From Bradyrhizobium sp. RD5-C2 (lineage in GTDB: Bacteria; Pseudomonadota; Alphaproteobacteria; Rhizobiales; Xanthobacteraceae), in assembly GCF_019972155.1 (NCBI RefSeq), contig NZ_BOVL01000056.1, positions 62,001 to 126,000 of the forward strand: 64,000 bases of DNA, written 5' to 3'. Shown piece after piece: positions 40,989 through 49,449 of this stretch (position 1 is its first letter; each line of letters starts with the position of its first letter). The position numbers and the translations under genes are program-made. The notes under the pieces are model-generated. The model saw only the letters and a list, made by a program, of their open reading frames with translations, did not search any database and was not told where the DNA came from.

Positions 40989-41903
40989 ATGCAGCGCCGC
41001 TATATCACTGTCGACGTTTTCACCGATCGCGCCTTCGGCGGCAACCCGCTCGCCGTGGTGCTCGACGCCGAAGGGTTGTCGAGCGAAGAGATGCAGGCGA
41101 TCGCGACCGAGTTCAACTATTCCGAGACGACCTTCGTGCTGCCGCCGCAGGACAAGGCCAACGACGCCCAGGTTCGCATCTTCACGCCGGTGAGAGAATT
41201 GCCGTTTGCCGGGCATCCCAATGTCGGCACCGCCTTCGTGCTGGCACAGCTTGCGAAGGAGCCGAAGCCACGTCTGATCTTCGAGGAGAAGGCGGGGTTG
41301 GTCCCGGTCGATATCGCGCGCGAGGGCGGCAGGGTCGTTGCCACTGAACTGACCGCGCCGCAGCCGCTGTCGCGCCTGGCGCAGTGCTCCGCCGGCGAGG
41401 TCGCGAGCCTGATCTCGCTCACGGCAGACGACATCAGGACGGATCGCCAGGCACCGCAGGTGGTCGGCGTCGGAACGCCGTTCCTGGTCTTTGAGGTCGC
41501 GTCGCGCGATGCGGTGCGGAGGGCAAAACCGGATGCGGCAGCGTTCGCGCGCTTCTTCCCGCGTGACGGAGCCTTCTCCGCGTACTTCTACACGCGCGAC
41601 GTCCCCGTCGCGGAGGCGCCGTGCGATCTGCAGGCACGGATGTTCTTTCCGGGATCGAGCGGCCTGATCGAGGACCCGGCGACCGGCAGCGCCACGGTCG
41701 CCGCGGCCGCGCTGCTTGCCACGCTCGATCCATTGCGCGACGGCGACCTGAAGCTGACGGTCGGCCAGGGTTTCGACATGGGCCGGCCGAGCCTGCTGCT
41801 GACCCGCGTGCGCAAGCAGGATGGCGCAGTCGTATCCGCGCATGTCGGCGGGGCCTGTGTGCAGATGATGCAGGGGACGTTGCGCCTGGAGGGGAAAGGC
41901 TAG
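40989..41903 (+). CDS. PhzF-family isomerase/epimerase
   Basis: A 304-residue protein of the phenazine-biosynthesis PhzF fold. The catalytic glutamate lies in EFNYSETTFV (about residue 46), and the second-lobe motif LIEDPATGSATVAAAA and DMGRPSLL are intact; the first lobe has RIFTPVRELPFAGHPNVGTAF. No other phenazine genes are present, so a role in that pathway is unlikely; most family members isomerise unknown small molecules. The ATG at 40989 gives MQRRYITVDVFTDRAFGGNPLAVV, the standard start. It overlaps the DUF488 gene tail-to-tail by four bases. Confidence 0.93.
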   Translation: MQRRYITVDVFTDRAFGGNPLAVVLDAEGLSSEEMQAIATEFNYSETTFVLPPQDKANDAQVRIFTPVRELPFAGHPNVGTAFVLAQLAKEPKPRLIFEEKAGLVPVDIAREGGRVVATELTAPQPLSRLAQCSAGEVASLISLTADDIRTDRQAPQVVGVGTPFLVFEVASRDAVRRAKPDAAAFARFFPRDGAFSAYFYTRDVPVAEAPCDLQARMFFPGSSGLIEDPATGSATVAAAALLATLDPLRDGDLKLTVGQGFDMGRPSLLLTRVRKQDGAVVSAHVGGACVQMMQGTLRLEGKG

Positions 41904-42361
41904 ACCTGCGGCGCGGCCAGATTCTCTATCTTGACGCCGTCGCGGTCCTCGATGATCTCGGCGATCCAGCGGCGGTGGCAGTGTTCGTGGTCGCGCTCGT
42001 AGCAGAGGATGCAGACCGGGCCGGATTTCTTGACCAGTGCCGACAGCTCGTCGAGTTCCTCCTTGGCCTGCACCGTCTTGAGGTGCGCCGAATAGATCTT
42101 GTGCAGCAGCGCATATTGCCCGCTGCGCGCCGCCTCCCGTCCGCTCTTCGGGGTGCCGAGGCCGCGGAGGTGGACGTAGCCGATGCCCCGCTCGTCGAGG
42201 CCGGCAGCGAGCTGGCTCTTGGAAAAGCCGGGGCGGCGCGAAGAGGCCACCGCGCGGACATCGACCAAGAGCTTAACGCCGGCGTGCTGCAGCTCGTCGA
42301 GCACGGCCTTCGACGGCGTCTGCTCGTAGCCGATGGTGAACAGCTTTTTTGCCTTCGCCAT
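41900..42361 (-). CDS. DUF488 family protein
   Basis: A 153-residue cytosolic protein. Family parts are LFTIGYEQTPSKAVLDELQHAGVKLLVDVRAVASSRRPGFSKSQLA and the C-terminal CILCYERDHEHCHRRWIAEII with closely placed Cys/His residues that could bind a metal. Its function is unknown. It follows a DUF72 gene by ten bases; DUF72 and DUF488 genes are often adjacent in bacteria, which suggests a shared, perhaps nucleic-acid-related, task. Its stop overlaps the PhzF stop on the other strand. Confidence 0.88.
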   Translation of the reverse strand: MAKAKKLFTIGYEQTPSKAVLDELQHAGVKLLVDVRAVASSRRPGFSKSQLAAGLDERGIGYVHLRGLGTPKSGREAARSGQYALLHKIYSAHLKTVQAKEELDELSALVKKSGPVCILCYERDHEHCHRRWIAEIIEDRDGVKIENLAAPQV

Positions 42362-42371
42362 CGGCTTTCCC

Positions 42372-43229
42372 TCACTTCACCCGTTCGATCAGTTCCATCG
42401 CGCCCGCGGGCGCGCGGATCTTGCCCTCGTGGATCACGTAGGCGAACACGTCGCGCGGCGCCTTCTTCGGCGCTGATTTGTCGACCCGCGGCAGGTCGTC
42501 CGGCTCGCTGCCGCCGGCCCAGTCCTGAAACCGCTTGGCCCAGGCGTCGAGCTGCTTCGGCGGATAGCAGGTCTTCAGTTCGTCATTGCCCTTCTGCAAC
42601 CGGGCATAGACGAAGTCGCTGGCGACGTCGGCAATCGCCGGATATTTGCCGTGCTCGGCGAATACCACGGGCACCTGGTGCTCGCGAATGAGGGCGATGA
42701 ACTCGGGCACGCAGAAGCTGTCGTGACGGACCTCGACGACATGGCGCAGCGCGCGGCCGTCGAGCTTGCGCGGCAGCAGTTCGAGGAATTTTCCGAAATC
42801 GGCGCCGTCGAATTTCTTGGTCGGCGCGAACTGCCAGAGCACCGGGCCGAGCCGGTCCTTCAGCTCCAGCACGCCCGAATCATAGAACCGCTTCACCGAA
42901 TCGCCGGCCTCGGCGAGCACGCGGCGGTTGGTGGCAAAGCGCGGCCCCTTCAGCGAGAAGATGAATCCATCGGGCACTTCGCTCGCCCATTTGCGAAAGC
43001 TCTCCGGCTTCTGCGATCCGTAATAGGTGCCGTTGATCTCGATCGAGGTCAGCTTGGAGGCGGCGTAGGACAGCTCCTTCGCCTGCGTCAGCTTCTCGGG
43101 ATAGAACACCCCGCGCCACGGCTCGAAGGTCCAGCCGCCGATGCCGATATAGATGTTGCCTGCGTCTGTCTTAGCATCTGTCTTGGTCTTGGTCGCCTTG
43201 GTGGGAGCTTTGGCCACGACTGCACTCAT
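42372..43229 (-). CDS. DUF72 family protein
   Basis: A 285-residue TIM-barrel-type protein of the DUF72 family. Conserved pieces are IYIGIGGWTFEPWRGVFYPE, FTSIEINGTYYGSQKPESFRKWA-type segment, GPVLWQFAP, VVEVRHDSF and DFVYARLQKG. A charged, lysine-rich arm (1-24) precedes the domain. It is read in the same direction as the DUF488 gene, ten bases upstream of it, and the two probably form an operon. No enzymatic activity is established. The ATG at 43229 is the first start in the frame that precedes the domain. Confidence 0.9.
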   Translation of the reverse strand: MSAVVAKAPTKATKTKTDAKTDAGNIYIGIGGWTFEPWRGVFYPEKLTQAKELSYAASKLTSIEINGTYYGSQKPESFRKWASEVPDGFIFSLKGPRFATNRRVLAEAGDSVKRFYDSGVLELKDRLGPVLWQFAPTKKFDGADFGKFLELLPRKLDGRALRHVVEVRHDSFCVPEFIALIREHQVPVVFAEHGKYPAIADVASDFVYARLQKGNDELKTCYPPKQLDAWAKRFQDWAGGSEPDDLPRVDKSAPKKAPRDVFAYVIHEGKIRAPAGAMELIERVK

Positions 43230-43358
43230 CGCGAGGAGGGGGAACAGGGATCGAGAGTAGTCAAAATAATCGTGATTGGCCAGTTTGCCAGAATGCTGCG
43301 CGGGAGCTTATCGTGGTTGTCGCTCTTCGCTACGATGCGCGAAAATGGAGAACAACAC

Positions 43359-43730
43359 ATGCGCACGCTGGTTGCGGCCGCCCTCCTGATCACGTCCTCC
43401 GCTGCCATATCGTCCGCTGCAATGGCTGACGAGGTCGACGATGCGCACAAGCTCGCGATCACCGGTCGCGACGCCTACTGGAATTGTCTCGCCCGCGAAT
43501 ATCCCCGCGACAGCAACAAGACGATGTCCGACCAGGAGTTCAGTTCGCTGATCGCCAATGTCTGTCCCTCGGAGCGGCAGAATTTTCGGGTGTCGCTGAT
43601 CGACTTCCTGTCGTTGCAGTTTCCCAAGCAGGATGCCGACGCCAATCTGACGACGGCCAACCGCGCGATCGAGCTGGCGCAGAAGGACATCGTGACCGCC
43701 TTCACCCGCCGCAGGGCCGCGGCGAAATAG
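43359..43730 (+). CDS. Small secreted alpha-helical protein, unknown function
   Basis: A 123-residue protein with a signal peptide (MRTLVAAALLITSSAAISSAAMA, cut before DEVDD). The mature part, about 100 residues, is predicted helical and has two cysteines (NCLAREYP, NVCPSERQ) that may form a disulfide. No family recognised. TGGAG lies nine bases before the ATG at 43359. It probably works in the periplasm. The neighbouring gene at 43793 also encodes a small envelope protein, but the 62-bp gap does not prove an operon. Confidence 0.7.
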   Translation: MRTLVAAALLITSSAAISSAAMADEVDDAHKLAITGRDAYWNCLAREYPRDSNKTMSDQEFSSLIANVCPSERQNFRVSLIDFLSLQFPKQDADANLTTANRAIELAQKDIVTAFTRRRAAAK

Positions 43731-43792
43731 GTTCCCGAATCCTGTTGCGGCCGGCCGATTTTTGATATCAATCCGCGGAGGCGAGGGGATTG

Positions 43793-44008
43793 ATGGGCAT
43801 GAGGTCACAATCGACGGCAGGCTTCCTGGGCGCAGTGGTCGCGGCCATCGCGCTGGCGGCGGCGTTCATCTATGGGCCGTCGCCGAGCCAGCTCCGTAAC
43901 CCGACCAAGCCCGCAGCCGTGCAGCCGCAGGCGGCGCCCGCCGCCGAGGCCGCGCCGGCGGCCGCGGCGCCACGCGGCCCGGTGATCCGGGAAGTCCCCA
44001 ACAACTAG
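43793..44008 (+). CDS. Small membrane-anchored Ala/Pro-rich protein
   Basis: A 71-residue protein: one membrane helix (about 9-28, TAGFLGAVVAAIALAAAFIYG) and an outside tail rich in alanine and proline (PAAVQPQAAPAAEAAPAAAA) ending PVIREVPNN. GAGGGG lies four bases before the ATG at 43793. The low-complexity tail looks like a spacer through the periplasm. Function unknown. Confidence 0.6.
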   Translation: MGMRSQSTAGFLGAVVAAIALAAAFIYGPSPSQLRNPTKPAAVQPQAAPAAEAAPAAAAPRGPVIREVPNN

Positions 44009-44270
44009 CGCCTCTGCCCCCTTTGCAGACCGCCCCTTGCGGATCGCATGGGGGCTACTTATCTGGCTCATAACGGCGACGTTGCAGCTTAAGGGCTCCG
44101 GCGCTGGGACGACCACGACATTGTTTGGCTGCGCCGGATGTACGCGCGCCCCTTGTTCGTGGTCGTTGGCATTTTCAGGGGTATTTTGCCCCGTTTTCCC
44201 GCTTCCCGAGACCGCGTTTGGGCCGGCCCGCCTTGGCAGCGGGGGAGGCTGCGGCTATACGCTGGCGCTC

Positions 44271-45404
44271 ATGAATGACGCCATCAAGCTAGCCCCCGAA
44301 ACCGCCTCGCAGGCAGCAAGTTTGCCGCAGCTTTCGGTGGTCGTCCCGACCTTCAACGAACGCGACAATGTCACGGTGCTGTACCGCCGGCTCGACGCGA
44401 CCCTGAAGGACGTCTCCTGGGAGGTCATCTTCGTCGATGACAATTCGCCCGACGGGACCTGGGACGTGGTGCGCACCCTGGCGCGGAAGGATTCCCGCGT
44501 GCGCTGCATCCGCCGGATCGGCCGGCGCGGCCTGTCCGGCGCCTGCATCGAGGGCATCCTGGCGTCGAGCGCGCCCTATGCCGCGGTCATGGACGCCGAC
44601 CTCCAGCATGACGAGACCCAGCTCCCGAAGATGGTCGCGCTGCTGCAGAGCGGCGAGGCCGAGCTCGTGGTCGGCAGCCGCTATATCGAGGGCTACAAGA
44701 CCGAAGGCTTCAACAAGCAGCGCGCCGGCGCCAGCGCCTTTGCCACCGAGATCGCGCGCCGCTCGTTGAAGGTCGAGATCGCCGATCCGATGAGCGGCTT
44801 CTTCATGATCCGCCGCGACCGTTTCGAGCAGCTTGCACCACAGCTCTCGACCCAGGGCTTCAAGATCCTGCTCGACGTCGTTGCGACGGCGGAGGGCAAG
44901 CTGCGCGCGGTCGAGATTCCCTACACATTCGGTGCCCGCCAGCATGGCGAGAGCAAGCTTGACTCGATGGTCGCGCTCGACTTCCTTGGCCTGGTGCTCG
45001 CGAAGCTGACCAACGATCTGATCTCGCTGCGCTTCATTCTGTTCGCCGCGGTCGGCGGGCTCGGCCTGCTGGTGCATCTCAGCGTGCTGTTCATCGCGCT
45101 GGAATTGTTCAAGGCGCCGTTCCCGGAGGCGCAGGCCACCGGCGCGATCGTCGCCATGACCAGCAACTTCATCCTCAACAATTTCCTGACCTATCGCGAC
45201 CAGCGGCTGAAGGGCTTTGGCATCCTGCGCGGCCTGCTGCTGTTCTATCTGGTCTGCAGCGTCGGCCTGCTCGCCAATGTCGGCGTCGCATTCTCGGTCT
45301 ACGACCAGGAGCCGATCTGGTGGCTTGCGGGCGCGGCCGGCGCGCTGATGGGCGTGGTGTGGAACTACGCGATGTCCGGGCTGTTCGTCTGGCGCAAGCG
45401 ATGA
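44271..45404 (+). CDS. Dolichol-phosphate-mannose-synthase-like glycosyltransferase with GtrA domain
   Basis: A 377-residue GT2 enzyme fused to a membrane domain. The catalytic part (about 20-245) has SVVVPTFNERDNV, FVDDNSPDGT and MDADLQHDE, and ends in GARQHGESKLD, the pattern of polyprenyl-phosphate sugar transferases. The C-terminal part (about 255-377) has four membrane helices with the GtrA pattern (RFILFAAVGGLGLLVHL, NFILNNFLTYRD). It should make polyprenyl-phosphate-hexose. The ribosome site is weak. It pairs with the GT39-like transferase eight bases downstream, which would use that product as donor. Confidence 0.92.
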   Translation: MNDAIKLAPETASQAASLPQLSVVVPTFNERDNVTVLYRRLDATLKDVSWEVIFVDDNSPDGTWDVVRTLARKDSRVRCIRRIGRRGLSGACIEGILASSAPYAAVMDADLQHDETQLPKMVALLQSGEAELVVGSRYIEGYKTEGFNKQRAGASAFATEIARRSLKVEIADPMSGFFMIRRDRFEQLAPQLSTQGFKILLDVVATAEGKLRAVEIPYTFGARQHGESKLDSMVALDFLGLVLAKLTNDLISLRFILFAAVGGLGLLVHLSVLFIALELFKAPFPEAQATGAIVAMTSNFILNNFLTYRDQRLKGFGILRGLLLFYLVCSVGLLANVGVAFSVYDQEPIWWLAGAAGALMGVVWNYAMSGLFVWRKR

Positions 45405-45411
45405 CGGTGGC

Positions 45412-46914
45412 ATGAACGCGAACGAGGCGCGGCTGGCCCGGAACACCGCTCTTGCGGTGTGCGCGCTGGTCGTGTTGCGGCTGGCCGCCGCCGCATGGAC
45501 GCCGCTGACCTTCGACGAAGCCTATTACTGGATGTGGTCGAAGGCGCTCGCCGGCGGCTACTACGACCATCCGCCGATGGTGGCGGTCGTGATCCGGCTC
45601 GGCACCATGATCGCGGGCGACACGCCGTTCGGCGTGCGGCTGGTGTCGATCCTGCTCGCGTTGCCGATGAGCTGGGCGATCTACCGGGCAGCCGAGATCC
45701 TGTTCGGCGGCCGGCGCATCGCCGCCAGCGCAACCATCCTGCTCAATGTCACGCTGATGGCCGCCGTCGGCACGCTGATCGTGACGCCGGATGCGCCGCT
45801 GCTGGTTGCTGCGAGCTTCCTGCTGTATTCGCTGGCAAAGGTGCTGGAGAGCGGCCGCGGCGCCTGGTGGCTTGCGGTCGGCGTCAGCGCAGGCCTGGCG
45901 CTGCTCTCGAAATACACGGCGCTGTTCTTTGGACCCGCGATCCTGATCTGGCTTGCTGTCGTGCCGAAGCTGCGGCGCTGGTATCTCTCGCCATGGCTCT
46001 ATCTCGGCGGCCTGGTTGCGGCCGGCCTGTTTGCGCCGGTCATCCTCTGGAATGCCGATCACCACTGGGTGTCGTTCATCAAGCAGATGGGCCGCGCCCG
46101 GATCGAGGACTTCCGCCCGAACTACATCGCCGAGCTGATCCCGACGCAGTTTGCATTCGCGACGCCCTTGGTCTTCATCCTCGGTGTGATGGGCCTCTAT
46201 GCGCTCTACCGGCGCCGCGCCGGCGCGATGCCCGCGCGCGTGCTGGTCAACACGATGTTCTGGACCATCGTGGTCTACTTCACCTGGCACGCGCTGCATG
46301 CGCGGGTCGAGGCCAACTGGTTCGCGCCGGTCTATCCGGCCTTTGCGGTGGCGGCCGCGGTCGCGGCGATCCAGGTGCAGTGGGCGCCGCGCGAGCAGCG
46401 CACGATCGATTTCTGCCGCCGCTGGGCCGCGCCCACAGGCGTCGTGCTGTTCGCGCTGCTGATCGTGCAGGCCAACACCGGCATGCTCTCGGGCTATCGC
46501 CGCGACGCCACCGTGCGCAGCGTCGGCGTCGGCTGGCAGGAGCTCGCGGGCGAGATCGAGGCGGTGCGCGCGCGCACAGGCGCGACCTGCGTGCTGTCGC
46601 CGGACTACGGCACCACCGGCTGGCTGGCCTTCTACCTCCCCAAGGGCACCTGCGTCGCTCAGCAGGGCCAGCGCATTCGCTGGGTCAATATGCCTGAGCC
46701 GAGCCCGGCGCAGCTGGCCGGCAAGCTGCTGTATGTGCACGAGGTCGAGCAGCCGATGCCGGCCTCGGTGCGCGACAATTTCGCCCATGTCGAAACCGTG
46801 GCCGAGGCCAAACGCATGCGTGGGCCGCTGGTCATCGAGAATTACGCGCTCGATCTGCTTGATGGCGCCAAGGGCGACGTCTTCGACCGGTCGCCGCCGC
46901 CGGAACTGCAGTAA
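45412..46914 (+). CDS. GT39/ArnT-like membrane glycosyltransferase
   Basis: A 500-residue multispanning protein (about ten helices) of the PMT/ArnT superfamily. The first periplasmic loop has TFDEAYYWMWSKALAGGYYDHPPMV, containing the acidic residues essential in the family, and a C-terminal periplasmic domain follows (about 370-500). It transfers a sugar from a polyprenyl-phosphate donor to an envelope acceptor, perhaps lipid A, hopanoid or protein. It starts eight bases after the polyprenyl-phosphate glycosyltransferase gene, so the two form a donor-synthesis and transfer pair. Confidence 0.9.
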   Translation: MNANEARLARNTALAVCALVVLRLAAAAWTPLTFDEAYYWMWSKALAGGYYDHPPMVAVVIRLGTMIAGDTPFGVRLVSILLALPMSWAIYRAAEILFGGRRIAASATILLNVTLMAAVGTLIVTPDAPLLVAASFLLYSLAKVLESGRGAWWLAVGVSAGLALLSKYTALFFGPAILIWLAVVPKLRRWYLSPWLYLGGLVAAGLFAPVILWNADHHWVSFIKQMGRARIEDFRPNYIAELIPTQFAFATPLVFILGVMGLYALYRRRAGAMPARVLVNTMFWTIVVYFTWHALHARVEANWFAPVYPAFAVAAAVAAIQVQWAPREQRTIDFCRRWAAPTGVVLFALLIVQANTGMLSGYRRDATVRSVGVGWQELAGEIEAVRARTGATCVLSPDYGTTGWLAFYLPKGTCVAQQGQRIRWVNMPEPSPAQLAGKLLYVHEVEQPMPASVRDNFAHVETVAEAKRMRGPLVIENYALDLLDGAKGDVFDRSPPPELQ

Positions 46915-46993
46915 AACCTTCGCCGTTGCATGTCGGATCGTCCGGTTCCGGCTCGTCTTCCAGGGAACCCGTCAACCATGCGAGGTTCCAACC

Positions 46994-47689
46994 ATGACCA
47001 GTTCCGTCCTCAAGCCCGCTGCCGAACTCGCCAGCACCAACATCAGGCGCTTTCCCAATGAGAGCGCCGAGTATCGCCGGGCACGCCAGGCGCTGCTCGT
47101 CGAGGAGATCGAGCTGCGCCGGCACATCGCGCGCGTTGCCGAGCTGCGTCGCGCATTGCCGCCGGGCGGCGAGGTGACCCGGGCGTATGAGTTCATGGGC
47201 GAGTCCGGCGCGGCCTCACTCGCCGACCTCTTCGGCAACAAGCAGACGCTGATCATCTACAGCTACATGTTCGGCCCGCAGCGCGAGAAGCCGTGCCCGA
47301 TGTGCACATCGTTCATGAGCACGTGGGAGGAGAAGCTGCCGGATATCGAGCAGCGCGTTGCGTTGGTGTTCGTGGCGCGCTCGCCGATCGCGCGGCTGAT
47401 CGAGGCGAAGAAGGCGCGCGGCTGGACTCGTCACAGGGTCTATTCGGATGCGTCGGGCGATTACACGCGTGACTATGTCAGCAAGGATGACAGCGACGTG
47501 CCCGGCTACAATGTCTTCACCCGCCACGACGGCGCAATCCGGCATTTCTGGGCCGGCGAAATGGGCTCCGGCACGGTCGATCCCGGCCAGGACCCGCGCG
47601 GCGCGCCGGACATGGATCCGCTCTGGACCCTGCTTGACACCACGCGCGAGGGGCGCGGCGCGGACTGGTATCCGAAGCTCAGCTATTGA
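46994..47689 (+). CDS. DUF899 thioredoxin-like protein
   Basis: A 231-residue protein of the DUF899 family, a thioredoxin-like fold. QTLIIYSYMFGPQREKPCPMCTSFMSTW (about residues 84-111) carries a CPMC motif in the position of the redox-active site. The C-terminal DYVSKDDSDVPGYNVFTRHDGAIRHFWAGEMG and DPLWTLLDTTREGRGADWYPKL are family features. A reductase or peroxidase-like role is inferred only. The ATG at 46994 is preceded by GAGGTTCC. It has no obvious operon partner. Confidence 0.87.
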   Translation: MTSSVLKPAAELASTNIRRFPNESAEYRRARQALLVEEIELRRHIARVAELRRALPPGGEVTRAYEFMGESGAASLADLFGNKQTLIIYSYMFGPQREKPCPMCTSFMSTWEEKLPDIEQRVALVFVARSPIARLIEAKKARGWTRHRVYSDASGDYTRDYVSKDDSDVPGYNVFTRHDGAIRHFWAGEMGSGTVDPGQDPRGAPDMDPLWTLLDTTREGRGADWYPKLSY

Positions 47690-47704
47690 GAGATGGTTTT
47701 TGCT

Positions 47705-47732
47705 CGATCCCCGCTCGATTACGGGGCGATCG
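47705..47732. terminator. Possible terminator after the DUF899 gene
   Basis: CGATC+CCCG and CGGG+GATCG form a bulged 9-bp stem 15 bp after the stop. No T-run follows, so factor-dependent or incomplete termination is possible. Confidence 0.4.
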
Positions 47733-47791
47733 GCAAGGAAATTCTCCCTAGGATTTATCTCGGCATGCGGTAGCGGAACCGGGTGCCGGAA

Positions 47792-47808
47792 TGTCCCATC
47801 ATGGGACA
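47792..47808. promoter_or_regulatory. 17-bp palindrome TGTCCCATCATGGGACA
   Basis: Eight-base arms TGTCCCAT/ATGGGACA around one central base, upstream of the DUF2778 gene. The form is that of a regulator-binding site; which protein binds is unknown. An A-run follows, so it is not a plus-strand terminator. Confidence 0.45.
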
Positions 47809-47892
47809 AAAAAGCCGTTTTGGCGGTCCAATGCCATCTTAAAAAAGCCCTACGCCACAGGCACTTCCCGCGTTGCAGGGGATCGCATCCGG

Positions 47893-47908
47893 TTAAGTCG
47901 CATTTAAC
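47893..47908 (+). promoter_or_regulatory. CtrA-type box TTAA-N7-TTAAC
   Basis: TTAAGTCGCATTTAAC matches the full CtrA consensus of alphaproteobacteria with exact seven-base spacing, 111 bp upstream of the proposed DUF2778 start. CtrA is the master cell-cycle regulator, so this envelope gene may be cell-cycle controlled. Confidence 0.6.
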
Positions 47909-48018
47909 TAAAAGTCGCCTTAATGGCCGTCTGTGCCCCCGCGCGACGTTGAGCCGAACATCGTTCGACGATGCGTCGAGTGAGGGACAAAGGTGGACCT
48001 GTTTTGAGCGCCGGGCGT

Positions 48019-49257
48019 ATGAGTACGAGTGCGAGTGCGTATGTTCTTGGGGCACCAAGCCGCAAGAAAACCTCCCGAAAAATCCTCCCACAGCATTTCC
48101 TCGGCAGCGCCGCGGTGGCGGGGCTGGTGCTGGGCTGCGCCTGGACCGTCTATGCCAACATTTTTGCGGCGAGCGTCTATCCGTCGGTCGGCAATGCGTC
48201 GCTTGACGCGCCGGTGGCGAAGCGGCCGGCCGCCGTTGCCGCGCGGCCCGCACCCGCGTTCAACGAGGTGTTCGCGTCCCTGACGCCGACGCCGGCGGCG
48301 CCCGCCAAGACCGAGGTTGCAAAGACCGAGGTCGCGACGTCGGAAGCCCCGACACCGTCACTTATGTTTAACGATCGGTTTGCGGCGGCCTCGCCTGGGG
48401 GCGTCGCGTCCAGCGTCGTGGCCGACGCCGCACCGCAGATCGACCCGATCAAGCAGGCCGCTGAACCCAAGGTCGCCGTAGCGGCGAGGGCGGTGGCGAC
48501 GGCAGAGCTCGCCGAGACATCGAAGCCGTTGCCGGCGCCGAAGTCGGTCGAGACCGCCAGGAAGCAAGCCGCCGCCAATCTGAAGGTGGCGCTCAACGAT
48601 CCTGCTGCGACGGTTGAACCCAAAGCGGCCGAGAAGGCGCCCGAGGCCAAGCAGGCGACGAAATCCGCAGGCGTCCGTGACATGGCCGCGCGCGCCAAGG
48701 CCGCGGTGCTGTCGATCGCATCGAGCGAGCGGCAGACCATGGTCGAGAAGCTGTGGGGCAAGCGCGAGTCGAGCGGCGGGCTGCTCTCCTTCGCTTCCGC
48801 CGATGCCAGTGTCACCGGCAGCATCCCCTCGACGCTGGACCAGAACCCGATGCTCGGCGGCTCGCCGCCCTATGACCGCCAGACCGCGGTCTACGACATC
48901 TCGGCCAAGACCGTGTATTTGCCGGACGGCACGCGCCTCGAGGCGCATTCCGGCCTCGGCTCCCGGCTCGACGATCCCAGGTCCTCGCATATGAAGATGG
49001 TCGGCGTGACGCCGCCGCACATTTACGAGCTCAAGCCGCGTGAGGCGCTGTTCCACGGCGTGCCGGCGCTGCGGCTCAATCCGATCGGCGGCGAGGGCAA
49101 GATCTTCAACCGCGACGGCCTGCTCGCGCACACCTTCATGCTTGGCCCGAACGGCGACTCCAACGGTTGCGTCTCGTTCAAGGACTATTACGCGTTCCTC
49201 GACGCCTACCGTAACAAGGGCATCCGCCGCCTCGCAGTCTTGGCGAGGGTTCAGTAA
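48019..49257 (+). CDS. Envelope protein with C-terminal DUF2778 L,D-transpeptidase-like domain
   Basis: A 412-residue protein. A membrane helix at about 31-54 is followed by a long Ala/Lys/Glu/Pro-rich linker (60-270) that could span the periplasm. The C-terminal domain (about 290-412) matches DUF2778 (the Tlde1 type): VYDISAKTVYLPDGTRLEAHSG, HIYELKPREALFHGVPALRL, HTFMLGPNGDSNGCVSF, the last with the expected catalytic cysteine. Such domains act on peptidoglycan stems. The start is uncertain: ATG 48019 or upstream ATG 47971. A CtrA-type box at 47893 suggests cell-cycle control. Confidence 0.82.
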   Translation: MSTSASAYVLGAPSRKKTSRKILPQHFLGSAAVAGLVLGCAWTVYANIFAASVYPSVGNASLDAPVAKRPAAVAARPAPAFNEVFASLTPTPAAPAKTEVAKTEVATSEAPTPSLMFNDRFAAASPGGVASSVVADAAPQIDPIKQAAEPKVAVAARAVATAELAETSKPLPAPKSVETARKQAAANLKVALNDPAATVEPKAAEKAPEAKQATKSAGVRDMAARAKAAVLSIASSERQTMVEKLWGKRESSGGLLSFASADASVTGSIPSTLDQNPMLGGSPPYDRQTAVYDISAKTVYLPDGTRLEAHSGLGSRLDDPRSSHMKMVGVTPPHIYELKPREALFHGVPALRLNPIGGEGKIFNRDGLLAHTFMLGPNGDSNGCVSFKDYYAFLDAYRNKGIRRLAVLARVQ

Positions 49258-49449
49258 GCGCCGTCCTGCCGGGGGCGCTGCCCCCACGGCGTGATTGACG
49301 CGAGGCAGCCCCCGTACCTGTCCGAAGGTCGCAGTCCCGTCCCTTGAAAGGTCGCTGGCAGCGCTATATCCTGCGAAATATAAGGGTGCCAGGGCCAACA
49401 GCGCCGCGCTCCCGTGGGTCGCAGAACCCGGGGAGCAGGGGAGGGAAGC

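Noticed and set aside
40989..41903. Phenazine biosynthesis locus suggested by PhzF
   Set aside because: No phzA/B/D/E/G-type genes nearby; PhzF-like proteins are widespread outside phenazine producers.
44037..44270. N-terminal extension of the GT2 gene
   Set aside because: The additional codons read through Cys/Thr/Gly-rich sequence unlike any transferase start, and composition differs from the coding part; ATG 44271 is preferred despite its weak ribosome site.
44289..45446. Long open frame (385 codons) on the minus strand opposite the GT2 gene
   Set aside because: High-GC codon bias gives long antisense frames. The translation is rich in Arg, His, Asp and Gln without domains, whereas the plus strand has a clear glycosyltransferase.
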